Assembly (NCBI RefSeq): GCF_928381705.1
Contig: NZ_CAKMSR010000012.1
Location: 23,661-87,660 of the forward strand
Length of the DNA: 64,000 nt
Direction of reading: 5' to 3'
DNA from: Rothia nasimurium
Lineage (GTDB): Bacteria; Actinomycetota; Actinomycetes; Actinomycetales; Micrococcaceae
Shown here: piece by piece, positions 51,072 to 59,804 of the stretch
Layout: each line of letters starts with the position of its first letter
How positions within the stretch are numbered: the first letter of the stretch is position 1
Translations under genes and position numbers: made by a program
The notes under the pieces: model-generated
Databases searched by the model: none
The model's input: only the letters and a program-made list of their open reading frames with translations
What the model was told of the DNA's origin: nothing

Positions 51072-52094
51072 TTACTTGGTCAGGAGTTCTTTGAGCTCCT
51101 GACGCTCTGCCCGGCGCTTGAGGGCTAGCTGCTTGCGGTAGCGGGTAGGCCAGGTCATAGCGAGGATGGCTGCCATCATCAAGAGGGTGAGGGCACCGGC
51201 GGTGGCGGCGGCATCCACCCAGAACTGGGGCGGGTAGAGACGGATGAGGGTGTCGCTCATGCGGAACTGCCAGTTGCCCTGGGGGAAGAAGACCTCGTGG
51301 AAGGTGGTGAAGAAGGCTTCCCAGCCGATAGCTCCGGCAACGCCCAGACCGATGAGTAGGGCTAGGGTGAGCCAGGCACCGGTGAAAAGGGAGGAGCGCA
51401 GGACGCCCGGGGCCCGCAGGCGCAGGGTTCGAGCTGAGAGCAGGGCCAGCACCAGCATAATGAGGGCAAAGGTCATACTGATCAGCATGACCCGTTTGAC
51501 GTCGGTCATGTGCTCAACTTCGCTGGCAAGGAAGGCAGTGTTGCCGCCGGTGGTGATATCGGCCAGGTAGGTGTGGGGGGCAAAGTTCAAGATATAGTCC
51601 AGCCCGTAGGAGCCCAGACGCAGTCTTTCTTGGGTATCGAAGCCGTAGCTGTCTGAGGGGAAGCCGGGGCGGTGGTATTCGAGCCAGAGGAAGGCGGGGC
51701 TGGCGACGGCACGCACGGCTAGCATGATGGTCAGCACGGGAACGGCCAGGGCGATGATAGCCCGGCGCAGCCCCAGCAGGCGGGGCTTGTCGTCTACCGC
51801 GACTTCGCGGGCTTCGGCGCGTTCTGCAGCCGGGGTGGATTCAGGGGCGGACGCGTTACCTTCGGGAGCTGCCACCGCGGCTAGGGGCGCGGTCCAGGGG
51901 GCGGCCTCGGAGGGAGCGTCCGCCCCGGTCTGCTCTGCCGACGGGCTGGTGTCGCCTACCTCGTGGGCGGTAGGAGCCGGAGTCTGAATACCGCGTTCAG
52001 CCCTGCGGGCTGATAGTAGGCTATCGGCCTTAGGCGTGGTGACGGCGGGGGTGAGTTTCTTCCACTCCTGGTTCTGGTCGGGCTGCTGGGCCAC
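51072..52094 (-). CDS. TIGR01906/DUF1461 membrane protein (Lit-like)
   Basis: 340 residues. Residues 1-105 are a low-complexity Ala/Pro/Glu-rich cytoplasmic stretch; residues about 108-325 hold four or five membrane helices with LWLEYHRPGFPSDSYGF, LASEVEHMTDVKRVM and TFHEVFFPQGNWQF. The His in the last two segments matches the conserved His of the TIGR01906 family, whose enterococcal member Lit moves an acyl chain within lipoproteins. Whether actinobacterial members do this is unknown. The N-terminal extension is not part of the family. Convergent with pmt, 4 bases apart. Confidence 0.75.
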   Translation of the reverse strand: MAQQPDQNQEWKKLTPAVTTPKADSLLSARRAERGIQTPAPTAHEVGDTSPSAEQTGADAPSEAAPWTAPLAAVAAPEGNASAPESTPAAERAEAREVAVDDKPRLLGLRRAIIALAVPVLTIMLAVRAVASPAFLWLEYHRPGFPSDSYGFDTQERLRLGSYGLDYILNFAPHTYLADITTGGNTAFLASEVEHMTDVKRVMLISMTFALIMLVLALLSARTLRLRAPGVLRSSLFTGAWLTLALLIGLGVAGAIGWEAFFTTFHEVFFPQGNWQFRMSDTLIRLYPPQFWVDAAATAGALTLLMMAAILAMTWPTRYRKQLALKRRAERQELKELLTK

Positions 52095-52156
52095 GGTGGG
52101 TTTCCTCCCGGGTATGTAGGGTGCGTCTGCCTGTGTATTCTACGCGGTAGATATCA

Positions 52157-52204
52157 AAAACTCCCGCTCGGGCACCGGAGATGGTGCTACAGAGCGGGAG
52201 TTTT
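52157..52204. terminator. Bidirectional terminator between L,D-transpeptidase and Lit-like genes
   Basis: AAAACTCCCGCTC (52157-52169) pairs perfectly with GAGCGGGAGTTTT (52192-52204); an inner GCACC/GGTGC stem is nested. It ends the minus-strand L,D-transpeptidase transcript. Confidence 0.85.
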
Positions 52205-52231
52205 GCAGTCTGTGCCGGTTAGGCTCTGGTC

Positions 52232-53473
52232 TTACCAGTTACCCTTCCAGGTTGGGTCGTGGTAGTTGGCGAAGGGGATGTTCCAGTCGCCGTAGCCGTC
52301 ATCGGGGTCAGCTTGGGGGTAACCGGTGTTAACGGTCTCCACCACATCGCCTACGCCGAAGGTGTTGTAGAAGAACTTAGCGTCATCGGGCAGCATACCG
52401 ATGCAGCCGTGGGAGACGTTTACCCGGCCTACCGAAGACCAGGCTGAGGGCAGGGCCTGGTGCACGAATACGCCGCCGGAGGTCAGGCGGGAAGTCCAAG
52501 AAGCCCAGAAAGGCTCGTAGTAGTGGGGGTCACCAGGAGCCAGGTTAAGGGAGCCAGAGTTAAAGTAGTAGCTCTCGGCCTTTTCCATGATGACCAGCTG
52601 GCCCACTACTGAAGGCCAATCAGCATTTCCCAGGGTGATGTATGCTTCGCGCACCATGACATCATCAACGTACATTTTGATGGTCTTGGTGTTGTTATCT
52701 GCAAAAGCGTAGCGCTTATTCCAGGTTTTGAAGGTACGAGTGGTGGTGTGGTTACCGATCATGCCGTTGCCTACATCGAGACCAAAAATATCAATGGTGA
52801 CAGTTACGGTAGAGTTAGTGGCCCATTTATCTTCAGGGCGATAACGCACCATGTAATCGCTGTACCAACGGAACTTACCGGCTTGGTCGCCTCCGCCCTT
52901 CACGGTGATGCGCTTTTCTACTTCAGCCTTGTTGAGCACGGGCTCAGAGAAGTTGAACTGAATGATTTTGCCGATGCCGTAGCTGGCTCCATCTTCAAAG
53001 TTCATGAGGGCGTCTACTTCGTAGGCAGCGGAGACAGTAGAGAAGGTGCTCTCGCCGGTTCCTGCGGTACCTGCAGCGTCTTCTGCTTCCCACTCTACGG
53101 TGTAATCGCTGTGGAAGAGCATACGGTCGGTGGATGTCCAGCTCTTACCGTCTGCAGCTAGCTCACCGGCGAGTTCCTCACCCTCCGCGGTGGCGACAGT
53201 AACCTTGGTGAGTGTTGAGTCTGTGGTGGTAACGGTGACGGTCTCGATGGGGTTGATTTCTACCTCGTCGAGGGCGGGGTAAACCTCTACAGTACCGGCA
53301 AACTTTACGGTGGGAGTGGGGCTTGAGCTTGCAGTCGCAGCGGCACTTGCGCTGCTGGTACTGCTCTCGGGTGTGGAGCAGGCAGCAAGAGTCATTGTGC
53401 CCAGAGCTCCTACGGTCACGAAGGACCGACGGGTAAAGGTGTCTCGGTTGGCTGCGTTGATGGGGTTGACCAC
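52232..53473 (-). CDS. L,D-transpeptidase lipoprotein (LdtMt2-like)
   Basis: 413 residues. The N-terminus has TRRSFVTVGALGTMTLAAC: a twin-arginine-like motif and a lipobox with Cys32. After a Ser/Ala linker come two Ig-like domains (about 55-250), then the YkuD catalytic domain with GGVFVHQALPSAW and VNVSHGCIGML, whose Cys at about residue 352 is the nucleophile. It forms 3-3 cross-links in peptidoglycan outside the membrane, as LdtMt2 does. A terminator follows. In related actinobacteria several paralogues exist, so the exact role is not fixed. Confidence 0.92.
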   Translation of the reverse strand: MVNPINAANRDTFTRRSFVTVGALGTMTLAACSTPESSTSSASAAATASSSPTPTVKFAGTVEVYPALDEVEINPIETVTVTTTDSTLTKVTVATAEGEELAGELAADGKSWTSTDRMLFHSDYTVEWEAEDAAGTAGTGESTFSTVSAAYEVDALMNFEDGASYGIGKIIQFNFSEPVLNKAEVEKRITVKGGGDQAGKFRWYSDYMVRYRPEDKWATNSTVTVTIDIFGLDVGNGMIGNHTTTRTFKTWNKRYAFADNNTKTIKMYVDDVMVREAYITLGNADWPSVVGQLVIMEKAESYYFNSGSLNLAPGDPHYYEPFWASWTSRLTSGGVFVHQALPSAWSSVGRVNVSHGCIGMLPDDAKFFYNTFGVGDVVETVNTGYPQADPDDGYGDWNIPFANYHDPTWKGNW

Positions 53474-53574
53474 GAACTTATCTTCCTTATGTCACGTACT
53501 GTGGGCGCAAGTGTGTTGTGTGCTCGTCAAAGTTTATCGGATAAGGGCTCTTTTTGATATAGGGCCTACAAGAA

Positions 53575-53601
53575 AACCCGTTGGTCATAGACCAACGGGT
53601 T
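53575..53601 (-). terminator. Intrinsic terminator after DUF3499 gene
   Basis: AACCCGTTGGT (53575-53585) pairs perfectly with ACCAACGGGTT (53591-53601); on the minus strand it is followed by TTCTTGTAGG. Confidence 0.8.
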
Positions 53602-53616
53602 ATACCGGATCTCGCT

Positions 53617-53880
53617 CTAAACAGAACGTAGGGGTGGGTAGGACGCTTCTGCCTGCTCTTCTGCCGCGGGGCTGGTGGTGGGCGCGTCCAGGCGCACAAC
53701 ATCCCAGCCTTGGGGGGCGGTGAGACGGTCAGCGTGGAATTCACACAGGTCGTAGGCGTGAGGTTCCCGGTGCACGGAAAGGGGGCCAATCACAGCGGTT
53801 GACTGGGCGTAGGCATAAGTGAGGGTGAAAATAGCCTCACGCTGGCAGGTTTGGCGTGAGCACTGGCGGGTGATTGCCAT
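53617..53880 (-). CDS. DUF3499 family protein
   Basis: 87 residues. CSRQTCQREAIFTLTYAYAQSTAVIGPLS and EPHAYDLCEFHADRLTAPQGW match the actinobacterial DUF3499 family, with two N-terminal cysteines and a Cys-x2-His pair that may hold a metal. Function unknown. It lies 18 bases downstream of whiB on the same strand, an arrangement frequent in actinobacteria, so the two are probably co-transcribed. Confidence 0.85.
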   Translation of the reverse strand: MAITRQCSRQTCQREAIFTLTYAYAQSTAVIGPLSVHREPHAYDLCEFHADRLTAPQGWDVVRLDAPTTSPAAEEQAEASYPPLRSV

Positions 53881-53898
53881 GAATCAAGCCCTTCTTTC

Positions 53899-54372
53899 TT
53901 AGATAGCTTGCTTGCGGAGGCGGCGGCGTTCACGCTCTGATAAGCCGCCCCAGATACCGAAGCGCTCGTCGTTTTCCATGGCGTATTCTAGGCAGGCTTC
54001 GCGAACGGGGCATTCGCTGCATACTCGCTTAGCGTCGCGGGTTGATCCGCCCTTTTCAGGGAAGAAGGCCTCGGGATCGGTCTGGGCGCAGAGGGCATCT
54101 GCCTGCCAGGAGAGTTCGCCGTCGTCACCGTCTGTGCTGTAGATGCCGGCGGCCTGCTGCCAGAGGGAGAGGGCGTCGGAGTCTGTGGAGAACATGTCGG
54201 TAGCTGAGCTGCTGGCGAGTGAGTTTGCACGGCCGCGGCTTTTGGGGGCTGCGGCGTTGAGCAAAGCGGTAGCCTGGTCTTCTAAGTACTGGGCAGAGTG
54301 CATAGTGTGGTACTGGGCCGCATCAGGCGTGCGCCCTGCAGCGCCCTGAGGTAGGCGGCTGTGGAGGCCCAT
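53899..54372 (-). CDS. WhiB-family transcriptional regulator
   Basis: 157 residues from ATG 54372, with AAGGGAAG about five bases upstream; ATG 54387 is a weaker alternative. Four cysteines (one in ADALCAQTD, then the CSECPVREAC cluster) bind a [4Fe-4S] cluster, and GIWGGLSERERRRLRKQ is the GVWGG turn and basic DNA-binding tail. A 70-residue N-terminal extension of low complexity precedes the conserved part. The arrangement with DUF3499 and the extension resembles WhiB2/WhmD, which acts in cell division with a sigma factor, but this is a family inference. A perfect palindrome lies 58 bases upstream. Confidence 0.92.
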   Translation of the reverse strand: MGLHSRLPQGAAGRTPDAAQYHTMHSAQYLEDQATALLNAAAPKSRGRANSLASSSATDMFSTDSDALSLWQQAAGIYSTDGDDGELSWQADALCAQTDPEAFFPEKGGSTRDAKRVCSECPVREACLEYAMENDERFGIWGGLSERERRRLRKQAI

Positions 54373-54429
54373 ATTCTTCCCTTTCATATCCCAAACAGAG
54401 GACAGAATAAAAAATTTCCCTGCACCTAA

Positions 54430-54443
54430 TTACACGCGTGTAA
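54430..54443. promoter_or_regulatory. Perfect 14-bp palindrome upstream of whiB
   Basis: TTACACGCGTGTAA is a perfect dyad in the 215-base interval between the divergent whiB and TIGR03089 genes. Its position suits an operator for one or both. The protein that binds it is not known. Confidence 0.45.
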
Positions 54444-54586
54444 CGGCCCGTTCGTCAAGCTGGGATTAAAAAAATCTTCTTCACACGAGATTCTCTCACA
54501 AAAATTTGCGTTTCTCTGTGGTATATGCATTTGCTGCGGCGGGGGCTCTCTGGCCGCGGGGCGGGCGGTGCCTTAGAGTAGGGAGC

Positions 54587-55339
54587 ATGACAGCTTCTTT
54601 TTCCCAGGTCGGTTCTTCTTTTCCGCAGTTCATGGCTCTTTTGGCTCAGCGCCAGTCCCCTGCCCTGCTCTGGTATTCGGCTCCCGGTGAGCGGATTGAG
54701 CTTTCGGGCCGGGTTTTTGACAACTGGGTTGCAAAGACCGCTAATTTTTTGGTCGATGAGTGCGAGGTTGAGCCCGACTCCCTGCTAGCGCTCCCCCAGC
54801 GCCTGCACTGGCGGTCGCTGGTTTTGGCAGCAGCTGGCCTGCGGGTCGGGGCAACCCTGGCCTGGGGGCAGCAGGCGGGGGCGGACGTCCGCGCCGCCTT
54901 TGATACGGCAGAGCTAGAGGGGGCCGAGGCAGAATATCTGCTGGCTGTAGCCGCCGAGCCGCTGGCACCCCGGTTTATGGGGCAGCTACCGCCTGATGTA
55001 CTTGATTATGCCGCTGAGGTGAGGTCCCACCCCGACATCTATGTGGGCTGGGCTGCCCCAGCAGCAGAGGGCCAGGCGTGGGAGGGCACCAGCTATGGCC
55101 AGCTAATGGAGCAGCTTACCGAGCAGGCGAGAGCCCTGGGCGCTAAACACGAGCCTGAGGTAGCTGCCCTCCAGGTTCCGGGGGAGCACTTCGATGCCGC
55201 CTATCTAGAGCAGACCCTGGCGGTCATGGCTTCAGGCCGGGCAGCTCTGGTTCTCGACCCGGCAGTAGCCTGGGAGCAGGAGCGTCTTAGTCGAGTTTTG
55301 GGCGACGAACGGGCCCGGTCTCTGCCTTCTCAACGATAG
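54587..55339 (+). CDS. TIGR03089 family protein
   Basis: 250 residues from ATG 54587. FPQFMALLAQRQSPALLWYSAPGERIELSGRVFDNWVAKTANFLVDE and the following LHWRSLVLAAAGLRVGATL match TIGR03089, an actinobacterial family related to the N-terminal half of AMP-binding enzymes but without the adenylation motifs, usually near LCP and cell-wall genes. Function unknown. TAGAGT lies 7 bases before the ATG, so it may be leaderless. Its 3' end overlaps gtrA on the other strand by 53 bases. Confidence 0.8.
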   Translation: MTASFSQVGSSFPQFMALLAQRQSPALLWYSAPGERIELSGRVFDNWVAKTANFLVDECEVEPDSLLALPQRLHWRSLVLAAAGLRVGATLAWGQQAGADVRAAFDTAELEGAEAEYLLAVAAEPLAPRFMGQLPPDVLDYAAEVRSHPDIYVGWAAPAAEGQAWEGTSYGQLMEQLTEQARALGAKHEPEVAALQVPGEHFDAAYLEQTLAVMASGRAALVLDPAVAWEQERLSRVLGDERARSLPSQR

Positions 55340-55862
55340 GCAGGGAGCCGGTCATAATCTTGGTGGCCTCTTCGATCAGCTCGGCCCGCTTTTCTTCGGA
55401 GGTCTTATCGCCGTTATGGCTCCTGCTCTGAGAGAAGACCCAGAACTTGTACAGGAAGTAGCGCACGATAGTGCCCAAGATGGTGCCAATGATGGTACCC
55501 GAGATAAAGGACGCCCGGGGGCTGGTCAGATCCAGTACGTAGAGGCTAAAGAGCACACAGGATGCCTCGATGCCGATGCCGATGGCGTTGACGATGCCGA
55601 ATTCAATGGCCTCGCGTACCTTGTTACCGGTGCGTTTTTCGCGGAAGGTCCACAGGCGGTTTGCTACCCAGGAGAAGATGGTGGCGACAATACCGGCTAC
55701 GACCTTAGCCTTGGCGTGCCCATCGGACAAGATGGAATGCATCAGCGTCCAATAAATCACCGAGTTAATGATGAAGGCCAGGCCACCGACGCTCAGGAAC
55801 TGGGCTATCTCCCGGCCGTGACTGTGCCACAGGGTCTCTAGACGCTGTTTGAGTGCGCTCAT
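55287..55862 (-). CDS. GtrA family membrane protein
   Basis: 191 residues from ATG 55862. IAQFLSVGGLAFIINSVIYWTLM, FSWVANRLWTFREKR and VRYFLYKFWVFS are the classic GtrA pattern with four membrane helices. GtrA-type proteins are thought to move polyprenyl-phosphate-linked sugars across the membrane or to assist glycosylation. A polar C-terminal tail follows. It overlaps the end of the TIGR03089 gene tail to tail and diverges from purK. Confidence 0.92.
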   Translation of the reverse strand: MSALKQRLETLWHSHGREIAQFLSVGGLAFIINSVIYWTLMHSILSDGHAKAKVVAGIVATIFSWVANRLWTFREKRTGNKVREAIEFGIVNAIGIGIEASCVLFSLYVLDLTSPRASFISGTIIGTILGTIVRYFLYKFWVFSQSRSHNGDKTSEEKRAELIEEATKIMTGSLPIVEKAETGPVRRPKLD

Positions 55863-56101
55863 CGTTTCTCTCCCTCGTCGTATGGTGCGGGGCCCCTCCC
55901 GGCGGGAACTGGTATAAGTTCGACAGGGAACGTCTTGACGCACCGACTGAACTGGGGAGCAGGTCTTATTCTGTTCACATAGTACAGGCGCAGCCCTGCT
56001 GCCAGCCCGCTTACCGGGGTAGTGTTTTGCTCACAGATAGCGGAGCATTACCTGGGAGATAGCCCGGTATGGCGGTGCCTGTTCAGCATGTAGCTGGGGC
56101 T

Positions 56102-56137
56102 TTTACAAGCACCCTACACCCAGGTAGCCTAGTGAAT
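56102..56137 (+). promoter_or_regulatory. Promoter of purK, probably leaderless
   Basis: TTTACA (56102-56107), 17 bases, TAGCCT (56125-56130), then 7 bases to the in-frame GTG at 56138. The -10 hexamer is identical to that of the ABC-F promoter. Confidence 0.55.
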
Positions 56138-57331
56138 GTGACTTACCCTATGACTGGACCAAAAATTGGTGTTGTAGGTGGCGGCCAGCTAGCGCGCATG
56201 ATGGCGCCCGCCGCTACCGAGCTTGGCTTCGATCTTCGTATTCTTGCTGAGAGCGAGGACGTCTGCGCTCGCCGAGCGGTGCCCTTGGCACCGGTGGGTG
56301 ACTACCGGGATTACGATACCCTGGCAGCTTTTGCTCGCGAGGTCGATGTGCTCACCTTTGATCATGAGCATGTGCCCACCGATTTTCTGCAGCGTCTGAT
56401 GGATGAGGGCGTCAATGTTCAGCCCCGCCCCGCTGCCCTGGTCCACGCCCAGGACAAGATTGAGATGCGCAAGGCCGTTGACCGCCTGGGCCTGCCCAAC
56501 CCCCGCTGGGCCGAAGTGCGCACCCTAGATGAGCTTCTCACCTTCGGTAATGAGGGTGGTTGGCCTGTTGTTCTGAAGACCCCTCGCGGTGGCTATGACG
56601 GCAAGGGCGTGATGGTGCTCGATGATGAGCAGGACGCCCGCGAGAAGTCAGCGCCCTGGTTTGAGCAGCTACCGGCCCGCACCGATTTTTCAGCACTCCT
56701 AGTAGAGGAAAAGGTTCCTTTTACCCGCGAGCTTTCTGCCCTGGTAGCCCGCCGTGATTCTGGCCAGGTTAAGGCCTGGCCCGTAGCCGAGTCCATTCAG
56801 GTGAACTCGGTGTGTGACGAGGTTATTGCCCCGGCCCCCGGCATCTCCCCCGAGGTAGCAGAAGCTGCCCAGGCAGCCGCCCTTAAGGTTGCAACCGAAC
56901 TGGGCGTCACCGGCGTGATGGCCGCTGAGCTCTTTGAGGTTCCCGGCTCTGAGGCGGGCTTCCTCATTAACGAATTCGCCATGCGCCCCCACAACTCCGG
57001 CCACTGGACCCAGGACGGCTCAGTCACCAGCCAGTTTGAGCAGCACCTGCGGGCCGTTGCTAACTACCCCCTGGGTAGCACCGACATCAAGGGCGAGGTC
57101 GCCCTGATGAAGAATTTCTTGGGCGGCACCAACGACGATATCTTCGGCGTCTACCCGCAGCTCATGGAAACCTACCCGGCGGCCAAGGTGCACTACTACG
57201 GCAAGGCAGTAAAGCCCGGCCGCAAGATTGGGCACATCAATATGGCCGGGGCAGCCGCTGACCTTGAAACCCTGCGGGCAGAGGCCACCGCGGCAGCCTC
57301 CCTGCTCACCGACGGCCCTTCTACCCCCTAA
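56138..57331 (+). CDS. purK: N5-carboxyaminoimidazole ribonucleotide synthase
   Basis: 397 residues from GTG 56138, chosen because a TTTACA/TAGCCT promoter ends 7 bases before it; ATG 56150 is the next choice, and the open frame back to 56069 is upstream of the promoter. [15 protein letters not shown] is the N-terminal loop, [15 protein letters not shown] the ATP-grasp signature, and [17 protein letters not shown] the C-terminal motif. PurK carboxylates aminoimidazole ribonucleotide with bicarbonate and ATP; PurE, next gene, moves the carboxylate. Start position moderately sure. Confidence 0.95.
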   Translation: MTYPMTGPKIGVVGGGQLARMMAPAATELGFDLRILAESEDVCARRAVPLAPVGDYRDYDTLAAFAREVDVLTFDHEHVPTDFLQRLMDEGVNVQPRPAALVHAQDKIEMRKAVDRLGLPNPRWAEVRTLDELLTFGNEGGWPVVLKTPRGGYDGKGVMVLDDEQDAREKSAPWFEQLPARTDFSALLVEEKVPFTRELSALVARRDSGQVKAWPVAESIQVNSVCDEVIAPAPGISPEVAEAAQAAALKVATELGVTGVMAAELFEVPGSEAGFLINEFAMRPHNSGHWTQDGSVTSQFEQHLRAVANYPLGSTDIKGEVALMKNFLGGTNDDIFGVYPQLMETYPAAKVHYYGKAVKPGRKIGHINMAGAAADLETLRAEATAAASLLTDGPSTP

Positions 57332-57402
57332 CCCCGCGGAATCAGCCCGGCCCTACCCAGGTGGGGCGGGCGTCCGCACCACCCCTACCTTCAAGGAGCA
57401 AG

Positions 57403-58047
57403 ATGACCTCCCCCTACGACTCCAATAACCCCATTGTCGGCATCGTGATGGGCTCAGACTCAGACTGGCCGGTCATGGAAGCAGCAGCTGAAGTCCTCGA
57501 AGAATTCGGCATCCCCTACGAGGCAGACGTGGTTTCAGCCCACCGCATGCCCGAAGACATGATTGCCTACGGCCGTGAAGCAGCAGACCGCGGTATCCGC
57601 GTCATTATCGCCGGTGCCGGCGGTGCAGCCCATCTGCCCGGTATGCTGGCATCCGTTACTCCCCTGCCCGTTATCGGTGTGCCGGTCAAGCTCAAGTCTC
57701 TCGACGGCATGGATTCGCTCCTGTCGATTGTGCAGATGCCTGCCGGCGTGCCCGTCGCGACCGTCTCCATCAACGGCGCCCGCAACGCCGGCCTGCTAGC
57801 CCTGCGTATGCTCGGTTCAGGCAGCGACGGCTTTGCCCGCCAGGTACGGGCCGACCTCGTAGACTTCGCCGCTTCCCTGCGCCAGACCGCCATGGACAAG
57901 GGTGCCGCTCTGCGCGCCAAGGTTGAAGAGCACAAGGCAGAACTCGATGGTGAAGGGGCCGCCCCCAACGCACCCGCACAGCCGCTCACCGCTCCCGCCC
58001 ACAATGACGAACGGGACGGCCAGCAAAAGACCCCCTACGCGCCCTAA
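57403..58047 (+). CDS. purE: N5-carboxyaminoimidazole ribonucleotide mutase
   Basis: 214 residues from ATG 57403, preceded by [36 protein letters not shown] and [16 protein letters not shown] are the successive PurE motifs, with the catalytic His in SAHR. It converts N5-CAIR to CAIR. The C-terminal 50 residues ([17 protein letters not shown] onward) are a disordered tail not usual in PurE. It lies 71 bases after purK and is followed by a strong terminator. Confidence 0.95.
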   Translation: MTSPYDSNNPIVGIVMGSDSDWPVMEAAAEVLEEFGIPYEADVVSAHRMPEDMIAYGREAADRGIRVIIAGAGGAAHLPGMLASVTPLPVIGVPVKLKSLDGMDSLLSIVQMPAGVPVATVSINGARNAGLLALRMLGSGSDGFARQVRADLVDFAASLRQTAMDKGAALRAKVEEHKAELDGEGAAPNAPAQPLTAPAHNDERDGQQKTPYAP

Positions 58048-58124
58048 CCCCCTGCCCAGCGGCTCCTGCCTGCCCCTCGGCAAGTTAAGGAAGACCGCTC
58101 CGGGAGCACCCAGCTTCTTTCAGT

Positions 58125-58175
58125 AGTGTGGTTGAGTAGATTTCAAGATACTCAACCACACTCAGTTATTTTTTA
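58125..58175 (+). terminator. Intrinsic terminator of purKE
   Basis: A perfect 14-bp stem (AGTGTGGTTGAGTA 58125-58138 with TACTCAACCACACT 58149-58162) has a 10-base loop and is followed by CAGTTATTTTTTAG. Confidence 0.88.
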
Positions 58176-58202
58176 GGCCCACCACGCCAGGGAGGCAAAC
58201 AC

Positions 58203-59768
58203 ATGTCCGGTGAGCGCAAGCGCCCACGCTCCGCAGCCCCTATCACGGGTGTCAGGGGGCGGGGCCAGCACCTGGTAGAACCTACCTACACCGATCCGCT
58301 GAAACACCCCGAAGCGGCATCGGCATCCGTCCGTACCCGCCGGGCCTGGGTCTTGCTCCTGCTCACCCTCTTCCTCCCGGGCTCTGCCCAACTACTGACC
58401 GGGCAGAAGACTCTGGGGCGCCGGGCACTAAAGGTTACCTTCACTGTCTGGGGCCTTGTGCTAGCTCTACTACTACTCTGGACGCTCCGCCGCACCCTCG
58501 TGCTTTCCCTGGTCACCAATACCTGGGTACTGCTACTTGTAGCAGCGGCCCTGGTGGGTCTAGCTATTGGCTGGGTCTGCCTCTTCCTAGCAACCCTGCA
58601 TGCCATTCGACCGGGCCTGCTCCAAGGCCGCTCTAAACCACTGGTCACTCTTGCCCTCGTCGCCTGCATCGCCCTCACCGGTGGCGGGCTAGGCTACGCC
58701 GCCTACATCACCTGGGTAGGGCGCGGTGCACTCGGCAACATCTTCGCCGGCGGCACCCCCATCAAGGAACAGGACGGCCGCTACAACATCCTGCTCATGG
58801 GCGGGGACGCCGGCGCCGACCGCGTAGGCCGCCGCCCCGACTCCATGACCGTGGTATCCATCGACGCCACCACCGGCCAGGCCATCACCATCTCAGTACC
58901 CCGCAACCTACAAAACGCCATCTTTGAAGACGGCTCCCCCCTCTGGGGCGTCTACCCAGAAGGCTACAACTGCGGCGACGAATGCATCCTCAACGCCCTC
59001 TACCCCACCGTCACCGCCGACTACGCTGACCTCTACCCCGGCGCCGACGACCCCGGCGCCGAAGCAACCATGGACGCCGTCTCAGGCGTCCTCGGCATCA
59101 CCGTCGAGAACTACATCCTCATCGACATGTCAGGCTTTGAGCAGCTCATCGACGCCCTGGGCGGCATCACCATCGACGTAGGTGGCTACGTTCCCATCGG
59201 CGGCGGCACCAACGAAATTACCGGCCTGCCCAACCCCATCGACGACTACATCGAGCCCGGCGTACAGCACCTCGACGGCTTCCACGCCCTCTGGTACGCC
59301 CGCTCCCGCGAAGGGGCCTCAGACTACGACCGTCAAGCCCGCCAGCGCTGCGTACAGGCAGCTATGCTCAAGCAGCTCGACCCCGCCAACGTACTCACCA
59401 AATTCGCAGACATCACCGCCGCAGGCGAACAGGTCATCGAAACCAACATCCCCCAAAACGGCCTCGCAGCCCTCGGTGATGTTGCCCTCAAATCCAAAAA
59501 CTACGACCTGATCCAGTTCGCAGCAGGCCCACCCTACTTCGACACCCTCTTCCCCACCTACCCCGACTTCGACCAGCTCCACACCGCAGTCCAGCAGGTC
59601 ATTGCAGACTCAGCCTCAGGCATCCAGCCCACCGTCACCACCGCAGCTGCCTCAAGCACCGGCTCAGCAGCGTCCGGCCCCTCAGGCCTCGACGTGATTG
59701 AAACCGCCGCCTACCGCGCGCAGCTCACCTCAGAACTCAGCGAGAACGGTACCTGCTCGGTCCCCTAA
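58203..59768 (+). CDS. LCP (LytR-CpsA-Psr) family wall-polymer ligase
   Basis: 521 residues. Three to four hydrophobic segments lie between residues 47 and 180, more than the single anchor of most LCP proteins; the LCP domain starts near residue 195 with NILLMGGDAGADR and contains PDSMTVVSIDATTGQAITISVPRNL and the late ALWYARSREGASDYDRQARQR arginine-rich loop that binds pyrophosphate-lipid. LCP proteins move glycans from undecaprenyl pyrophosphate to peptidoglycan outside the membrane. A Ser/Ala-rich linker and a tail with Cys (NGTCSVP) follow. It probably attaches products of this region's glycan clusters; that link is inferred. Confidence 0.9.
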   Translation: MSGERKRPRSAAPITGVRGRGQHLVEPTYTDPLKHPEAASASVRTRRAWVLLLLTLFLPGSAQLLTGQKTLGRRALKVTFTVWGLVLALLLLWTLRRTLVLSLVTNTWVLLLVAAALVGLAIGWVCLFLATLHAIRPGLLQGRSKPLVTLALVACIALTGGGLGYAAYITWVGRGALGNIFAGGTPIKEQDGRYNILLMGGDAGADRVGRRPDSMTVVSIDATTGQAITISVPRNLQNAIFEDGSPLWGVYPEGYNCGDECILNALYPTVTADYADLYPGADDPGAEATMDAVSGVLGITVENYILIDMSGFEQLIDALGGITIDVGGYVPIGGGTNEITGLPNPIDDYIEPGVQHLDGFHALWYARSREGASDYDRQARQRCVQAAMLKQLDPANVLTKFADITAAGEQVIETNIPQNGLAALGDVALKSKNYDLIQFAAGPPYFDTLFPTYPDFDQLHTAVQQVIADSASGIQPTVTTAAASSTGSAASGPSGLDVIETAAYRAQLTSELSENGTCSVP

Positions 59769-59804
59769 CCCCACGACCTACAGCAAAACGGTAAGCTGGT
59801 GCCC

